NCBI RefSeq assembly: GCF_012427845.1
Contig: NZ_CP038498.1
Span: 4,092,001 to 4,156,000, forward strand
DNA length: 64,000 nt
Direction of reading: 5' to 3'
Source: Pectobacterium punjabense
GTDB taxonomy: Bacteria > Pseudomonadota > Gammaproteobacteria > Enterobacterales > Enterobacteriaceae
The number at the start of each line of letters is the position of its first letter. Positions within the stretch are counted from its first letter, which is position 1. Under the pieces are notes generated by a model. That model ran no database searches, had not been told where the DNA came from, and was given only the letters and a program-made list of their open reading frames with translations. The position numbers and the translations under genes were made by a program. Below, one piece after another: positions 59,428-64,000 of the stretch.

Positions 59428-61140
59428 TTAGGATTCGGCCGAAGCCTGAATAAGCGACGTCAATAACGCGCCGCGCTTCGCTTCCGATTTTTTCACCAGT
59501 GCGGCGAGCTTCTTGGCATTGCCCCAGATGAGATACAAAATATGTTCTATCACCGCAGGTTCTCGCCTCCGCACTTCTTCGACCAACTGTTCAAACAAGG
59601 CATCATTTTCTAACGCAGGCAGCATGTTCAACTTGAGGCTTTCCGTCGCATGGCTCAGACAGGCGACCAGTGTCGCCACATTCTGTGTCGTCACGCTATG
59701 CTTATCGAAAAATGCACGGATGAAGCCATCGTGTACCGATTGGTGCTCGTCATCCACGCTTTCCATATAATCTTTTACGAGTGGGAAATATCCTGCATCG
59801 GTCAGCCCCAGCCCAAATACCGCATAGCTTCCCGGCATACTGCACTTCTCGCCTTCCGAATCGGCGTACCATTCAAATTTCTCAATCGCAGCACGAGCAT
59901 AATCCTCAAGAAGCGGATAGGTCGATGCATACTGCAACGCGTTAGCAAAAAAGCGATGGGTATCCGATTTTGCCACGCCTTTGACGGGAAGGTACTGTCG
60001 CGTCGACGATTTCAGAACAATCTTGTAACTCTTTGGAAAACCAAGCGTCAGTAAACGCGTAATGAAAAGCAGCGCCTGTTCATACGCTTCGGCGCTTTCC
60101 TGACGAACATGCACCGTGATGGTAGAAAACACATCATTCGCTACACATTCCACCCATTCATTCTTCAGGTTGATCTGCTCTTGCTCAAACGTGCCGCTTC
60201 CCTCTTCCATCATGATAACCGCACGCAAGTAGCCCAATTGCTTTGCGATATCCAGATATTCCAGCGCCTGGGATTTACTGTAGGAAGGTTCATAACGCAG
60301 AATCATGACTGCCGCATAGAGCACTAACTCAACGGGGTGAAGCGTGTGTGAATCCTGTACCTCCAATGCGATACCTGACTTGAGGGTATAGATATCCGGT
60401 TCGAAAAAATATTCAGGCTGGGACACGTCGCAATAGCGCAACAAAAACTGCTGATCGACCCATTCTTTTAACGCACTGACGATTCTGCGCCGATGCTCCG
60501 ACAATTCCGCGTGCCCTGTATTTCGTTGCTGAATACGCTCAAACTGAGTCATGATCCAGTGGATATCCTGCGAGGGAAAGAGCTGTACATCAAGCAGGTG
60601 GCGAGCCAGAAAGAAAGTTTCTAGCGTCTCAGTCGGCGTATTGCCATGGGTAAGATGCTGCTCGATATAGGTATGAATAGACTCAAGTAGCTGCTGTTTT
60701 TTCACCTCGTTGGTGAACGTAAATAGCGTAACCAGCAGGCGACCTTCGATTGCCGGGAGAACAGCACGGAAACAGAATCGGTAGTCAATCACCGCAGTAT
60801 CTGCGAGTTTCTCAACCCGCAGGGCAATAGCCTGAGCCAGCGCAGGAACCACATCTTCCTCAATTTGCGCCACACTCAATTCCCCTTTTCGGCTACCGGG
60901 CGACAGCCCATCAGCATCACTTTTCGATTCAGAGGATATCGACGTCCGACCCGGCGCATAATCCAGTACCACATCGTTATAGATACCCGCTTGCAGCGTG
61001 GTTCGCGATACGATCTTATCAACACCGACCCTTTTCTCCAGCGCGTCAAACCATTCGCTGATGACCTGAAGCGATTCATCTCGCAAAGGCAGGTCGTGTT
61101 GTAGTGATGCTCCGGTTTCGTTTGAATTCTTATCCGTCAT
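59428..61140 (-). CDS. Unknown 570-residue protein
   Basis: Not recognised with confidence. It has no signal peptide and no membrane segment and is predicted mostly helical, with repeated alpha-helical pairs in the second half (ALQYASTYPLLEDYARAAI, IRAFFDKHSVTTQNVATLVA) that look HEAT- or TPR-like. Acidic residues are frequent. Possibly a DUF6138-type protein, but that is a weak memory match. A short AGGA precedes the ATG by about 10 nt. It may share a transcript with the dehydrogenase downstream. Confidence 0.65.
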   Translation of the reverse strand: MTDKNSNETGASLQHDLPLRDESLQVISEWFDALEKRVGVDKIVSRTTLQAGIYNDVVLDYAPGRTSISSESKSDADGLSPGSRKGELSVAQIEEDVVPALAQAIALRVEKLADTAVIDYRFCFRAVLPAIEGRLLVTLFTFTNEVKKQQLLESIHTYIEQHLTHGNTPTETLETFFLARHLLDVQLFPSQDIHWIMTQFERIQQRNTGHAELSEHRRRIVSALKEWVDQQFLLRYCDVSQPEYFFEPDIYTLKSGIALEVQDSHTLHPVELVLYAAVMILRYEPSYSKSQALEYLDIAKQLGYLRAVIMMEEGSGTFEQEQINLKNEWVECVANDVFSTITVHVRQESAEAYEQALLFITRLLTLGFPKSYKIVLKSSTRQYLPVKGVAKSDTHRFFANALQYASTYPLLEDYARAAIEKFEWYADSEGEKCSMPGSYAVFGLGLTDAGYFPLVKDYMESVDDEHQSVHDGFIRAFFDKHSVTTQNVATLVACLSHATESLKLNMLPALENDALFEQLVEEVRRREPAVIEHILYLIWGNAKKLAALVKKSEAKRGALLTSLIQASAES

Positions 61141-61509
61141 TTTTCTTTTTTCCTTTTTATCGCAGGTGAAACATAGCCAGAAAATAGTATTGATGCGTGT
61201 TTACCAACCACCAAAGGCAGCACGACGCATGCTATTTTTGCCTTCCTCGCTACGCCATAGCAGTGAAGTCTAGCGAAGAGAGCAGGAGGGCTAAACCAAG
61301 ATAACCGTCTATTTAAAACGGCATTTTGGTTATGATAGCGGAGGAAAATCAACGTGTTGGTGTAACAATGGATAGTACCGCATCCGCACGTCTTTGGTGA
61401 CAGGAAATGACGATGAGTTAGCTTTTCGGATGATGCAAAGAAGGCGCGAACGCCCACGCGGTGACAATCCCACGGCACCGAAAAACAGGTACGGTGGGAC
61501 TCAGGCTAA
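61141..61509 (+). other. Intergenic region without recognised features
   Basis: About 370 bp. An interrupted inverted repeat ATAACC...GGTTAT at about 61301-61335 is visible. I see no gene, RNA or operator. Confidence 0.4.
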
Positions 61510-62559
61510 TCAGGCACTCAGCGTCGCATTATCAATGACGAAGCGGTATTTCACATCGCCTTTGAGCATCCGCTCGTAGGCCTCATTGATTTCATCAGCG
61601 CGGATCAGCTCAATATCTGACACAATCCCGTGTTCAGCGCAAAAATCCAACATCTCCTGCGTTTCAGGAATGCCACCAATCATCGATCCCGCCACCGTAC
61701 GACGTTTCATGATCAGATTGAACACGTTAGGAGAAGGATGTGGTGACGCAGGCGCACCGACCAGCGTGAGCGCACCATCTCGCTTCAGCAGGACCAGAAA
61801 CGCGTCCAAATCGTGCGGCGCGGCAACGGTGTTGAGAATTAAATCGAAGCTGCCTGCCTGCGCGGCCATTTCCTCAGCATTACGAGAAACCACAACCTCG
61901 TTTGCACCCAGCGCTTTTGCATCGTCGCGTTTAGATTCAGACGTAGTGAACGCAACAACATAGGCTCCCATTGCATGTGCCAGTTTGATCCCCATGTGAC
62001 CAAGCCCGCCGATCCCCACAACGCCAACCTTCTTACCCGGCCCAGCATTCCAATGCCGCAGCGGTGAATAGGTGGTTATTCCTGCGCACAGCAGAGGGGC
62101 AACGGCAGCCAGCTCCGCCTCAGAATGACGAACACGTAGCACATAGCGCTCATGCACGACGATTTGCTGAGAGTAACCGCCAAGCGTCCATCCAGGTTCA
62201 TCGGCTGTCGGGCCGTTATACGTGCCGACCATGCCATCACAGTAGTTCTCTAAACCCTCATCGCACTCTTCGCAGTGTCGACAACTGTCCACAATGCAGC
62301 CAATCCCGACCAGATCGCCAGCCTTAAAATCAGAAACATGCGCTCCTACCGCAGACACCCGCCCGACAATTTCATGGCCGGGAACGCAGGGAAACTGTGT
62401 TCCAGCCCATTCAGCACGCACCTGATGCAGGTCCGAATGGCAAATACCGCAGTACGCAATCTCAATTTGAACATCGTGAGCTCCTGGCGCACGTCGGACA
62501 ATCTTCAACGGCTCAAGAGGTTTGTCGCCCGCATGGGCTCCATACGCGTGTACAAGCAT
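61510..62559 (-). CDS. Zinc-dependent alcohol dehydrogenase / aldehyde reductase (YahK-like)
   Basis: This 349-residue medium-chain dehydrogenase has the catalytic zinc site with Cys in AYCGICHSDLHQ and His in VPGHEIVGRV. The structural zinc cysteines are in CRHCEECDEGLENYC. The NAD(P)-binding motif is GVVGIGGLGHMGIKLA. The sequence type is the cinnamyl-alcohol dehydrogenase/YahK class, often NADPH-dependent aldehyde reductases. Substrate is unknown. AAGGAA lies upstream of the ATG at 62559. Confidence 0.88.
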   Translation of the reverse strand: MLVHAYGAHAGDKPLEPLKIVRRAPGAHDVQIEIAYCGICHSDLHQVRAEWAGTQFPCVPGHEIVGRVSAVGAHVSDFKAGDLVGIGCIVDSCRHCEECDEGLENYCDGMVGTYNGPTADEPGWTLGGYSQQIVVHERYVLRVRHSEAELAAVAPLLCAGITTYSPLRHWNAGPGKKVGVVGIGGLGHMGIKLAHAMGAYVVAFTTSESKRDDAKALGANEVVVSRNAEEMAAQAGSFDLILNTVAAPHDLDAFLVLLKRDGALTLVGAPASPHPSPNVFNLIMKRRTVAGSMIGGIPETQEMLDFCAEHGIVSDIELIRADEINEAYERMLKGDVKYRFVIDNATLSA

Positions 62560-62731
62560 GGCTATTTCCTTTTCTGTTGAGAAACCGATTATGTTGAGAA
62601 ACAGACTATTTTCCTAAATCCTCTCAGCAAACAGGTATAGCATTCCGACTGTTTTCTTGCCTGATCCTCCATTTATTTATGTACAGGCTAGCGAATTCGA
62701 AGCGCCTCCCATCATTTCGTCAGCGCGGCCT

Positions 62732-63349
62732 CTAGAGGGCAATTTTAGTAAACGCCAGAGAAGCACCTAAAGCAATGAGGGCAATGCCGATCCCTTTATC
62801 GACCAGATGCTGACGCTCGAGTAACCGACGACGCATAGCCGGTGCGGCAAAAAACAGCGCAACAATACTGAACCAGACCCAGTGCGCCACTGACATGAAT
62901 AACCCGTAGCCAAAATTATGGCTCATTGGGCTGCCGGGCTGCACGACTTGGGTATAGGTGGCGACAACAAACAGCATCGTTTTCGGGTTAAGGGCATTGG
63001 TGAGAAACCCCATACGGAACGCAGCCAGTGATGACGGTGCCTGACCGGATGACGCATCTAATGTTATTTTTGTCTTATTGATTAATGATTTATATCCCAT
63101 ATAAATCAGATATGACGCCCCCAAAATCTTCATCGCCATAAACATCATCGGGGAGTTAACAATGAATACGGCAATGCCAAAAACGGTATACATCACATGA
63201 ATCTGGACGCCGCAGGCAATGCCAAACGCGCTGAGTAGCCCAGTACGTGAGCCAAACGCATAGCTGTTGCGAGTTACCATCGCAAAATCAGGCCCCGGGC
63301 TGATAACCGCCAAAATAGTGATCGTCGCGACGGCAATTAACTCATTCAT
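62732..63349 (-). CDS. LysE/RhtB family amino-acid exporter
   Basis: This 205-residue inner-membrane protein has about six hydrophobic segments and the family N-terminal signature MNELIAVATITILAVISPGP followed by DFAMVTRNS. A later family segment is GFLTNALNPKTMLFVVATYT. The substrate may be homoserine, threonine or another amino acid and cannot be told here. It is divergent from a LysR-type gene 251 nt away, a usual arrangement for regulator and exporter. Confidence 0.88.
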   Translation of the reverse strand: MNELIAVATITILAVISPGPDFAMVTRNSYAFGSRTGLLSAFGIACGVQIHVMYTVFGIAVFIVNSPMMFMAMKILGASYLIYMGYKSLINKTKITLDASSGQAPSSLAAFRMGFLTNALNPKTMLFVVATYTQVVQPGSPMSHNFGYGLFMSVAHWVWFSIVALFFAAPAMRRRLLERQHLVDKGIGIALIALGASLAFTKIAL

Positions 63350-63600
63350 TAACAGTTTCCTTGTTCAGCAAACCATCATTTTTACGATGATTTTGCACAG
63401 ATAGAAGACAGGTGGATTAACAGAGAAATACAATGGTCAGTGATGTAGTACGGTTATTAACGATGCCATCCCTACAATATTTTCTCATTATTTAGGCTAT
63501 TACACATATTTACGCTGGAGCGCAGTTTGATTATTCAGCGTTTGCATGTGCCAAAAAAGCGATTTATCTTGGTGTAAATCTGTCAAATTTCATCGTGTAT

Positions 63601-64000
63601 ATGAAACTTCCCTCGTTAGCTTCTTTTCGCTTCTTTGAAGCAGCAGCACAAACAGGTAGCTTTGTTAAAGCCGCCGAGTCTTTGCATGTCACACACGGTG
63701 CTGTCAGCAGACAAATTAGATTGCTGGAAGACGCGTTAGGCGTTGAACTGTTTGAACGACGTAACCGGGCGATCTTTTTAAACGCGGCAGGCCGCTCTTT
63801 GCACACGGTCACACAGTCTGTCTTCGAGCAGCTTGAAGGGGCGGTATATCGCCTACAGCAAGCTGCGCAGGATGAGGTATTAACGCTGTCATGCGAACCC
63901 ACGATTGCCATGAAATGGCTGATTCCGCGACTGCCTGCTTTTAATCAGGCGCATCCCGATATCAAACTTCATTTGGTGGCTGCGGGTGGGCCGATCGATT
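63601..64000 (+). CDS. LysR-family transcriptional regulator (partial, GcvA-like)
   Basis: The frame starts at ATG 63601 and is open to the window end, giving 133 residues. The winged-helix domain is clear: MKLPSLASFRFFEAAAQTGS, FVKAAESLHVTHGAVSRQIR and LEDALGVELFERRNRAIFLN. The start of the effector domain follows (LSCEPTIAMKWLIPRLPAFN). The helix-turn-helix type (THGAVSRQIRLLE) is that of GcvA/AmpR-like regulators. It is divergent from the LysE-type exporter and may control it; that is inference. The 3' part is outside the window. Confidence 0.9.
   Translation, partial: MKLPSLASFRFFEAAAQTGSFVKAAESLHVTHGAVSRQIRLLEDALGVELFERRNRAIFLNAAGRSLHTVTQSVFEQLEGAVYRLQQAAQDEVLTLSCEPTIAMKWLIPRLPAFNQAHPDIKLHLVAAGGPID

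Noticed and set aside
61137..61478. Minus-strand 113-codon frame upstream of the 570-residue gene
   Set aside because: No ribosome-binding site, low-complexity composition and no similarity.

Overview
The window reads as chromosome of a soft-rot enterobacterium, most likely Pectobacterium (Pectobacteriaceae). The housekeeping proteins look close to their Escherichia coli counterparts from start to end. Gene order such as epd-pgk-fbaA-mscS, metK-sprT-endA-rsmE-gshB-yqgE-ruvX and nnr-tsaE-amiB-mutL-miaA-hfq-hflX-hflK-hflC is enterobacterial. The accessory genes are of a kind seen in plant-associated gamma-proteobacteria. The genus call is inference from sequence memory, not from a search.

Layout. 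1-1745: end of a ketogulonate/xylulose-phosphate pathway operon (sgbH-sgbU-sgbE). 1792-8546: mscS and the central-carbon genes fbaA, pgk, epd, tktA, all on the minus strand, with a likely Cra operator and CRP site upstream of epd. 8957-10928: the lipoprotein protease loiP and an orphan LuxR-type regulator. 10936-12393: a degenerate group IIC intron sitting directly after the speA terminator, with its reverse transcriptase core deleted. 12444-24982: speA, metK (with MetJ boxes), sprT, endA, rsmE, gshB, yqgE, ruvX, fbp, mpl, purA, yjeT. 25107-36020: the hfq/mutL superoperon on the minus strand (nnr, tsaE, amiB, mutL, miaA, hfq, hflX, hflK, hflC). 36069-37208: queG. 37209-37735: an AT-rich spacer with two exact DnaA boxes, in the position of the E. 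coli datA titration locus. 37736-41772: ahpF, ahpC (with a likely OxyR operator) and a DUF4153-type membrane protein.

41987-58170 is the accessory part. It opens with an autotransporter whose passenger carries a complete PAP2 phosphatase active site. Next comes a four-gene, tightly overlapping MacAB-TolC-like exporter in which the MacB ATPase and permease are separate proteins. Around it lie about eight small unknown genes. Two are clear paralogues (45630-46439 and 53340-54074) and a third (51544-52062) may share their C-terminal module. Two are FlhE-like secreted proteins, one is another small secreted protein, one is a 289-residue orphan, and one is a 5'-truncated gene. Three copies of a small palindromic MITE-like repeat are scattered among them. 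The island ends at a tRNA-Gly(GCC) gene followed by 10.6 perfect copies of a 10-bp tandem repeat. In E. coli the tRNA-Gly cluster and datA sit directly next to queG, so about 20 kb appears to lie between two markers that are normally adjacent.

58440-64000: a D-2-hydroxyacid dehydrogenase, a 570-residue protein of unknown function, a zinc alcohol dehydrogenase, a LysE/RhtB exporter, and the start of a divergent LysR regulator cut by the window edge.

The best candidate for an undescribed system is the 45.6-58.0 kb cluster: a dedicated tripartite exporter linked to a family of paralogous proteins with disordered N-termini and to small secreted beta-rich proteins. No function is asserted for it.
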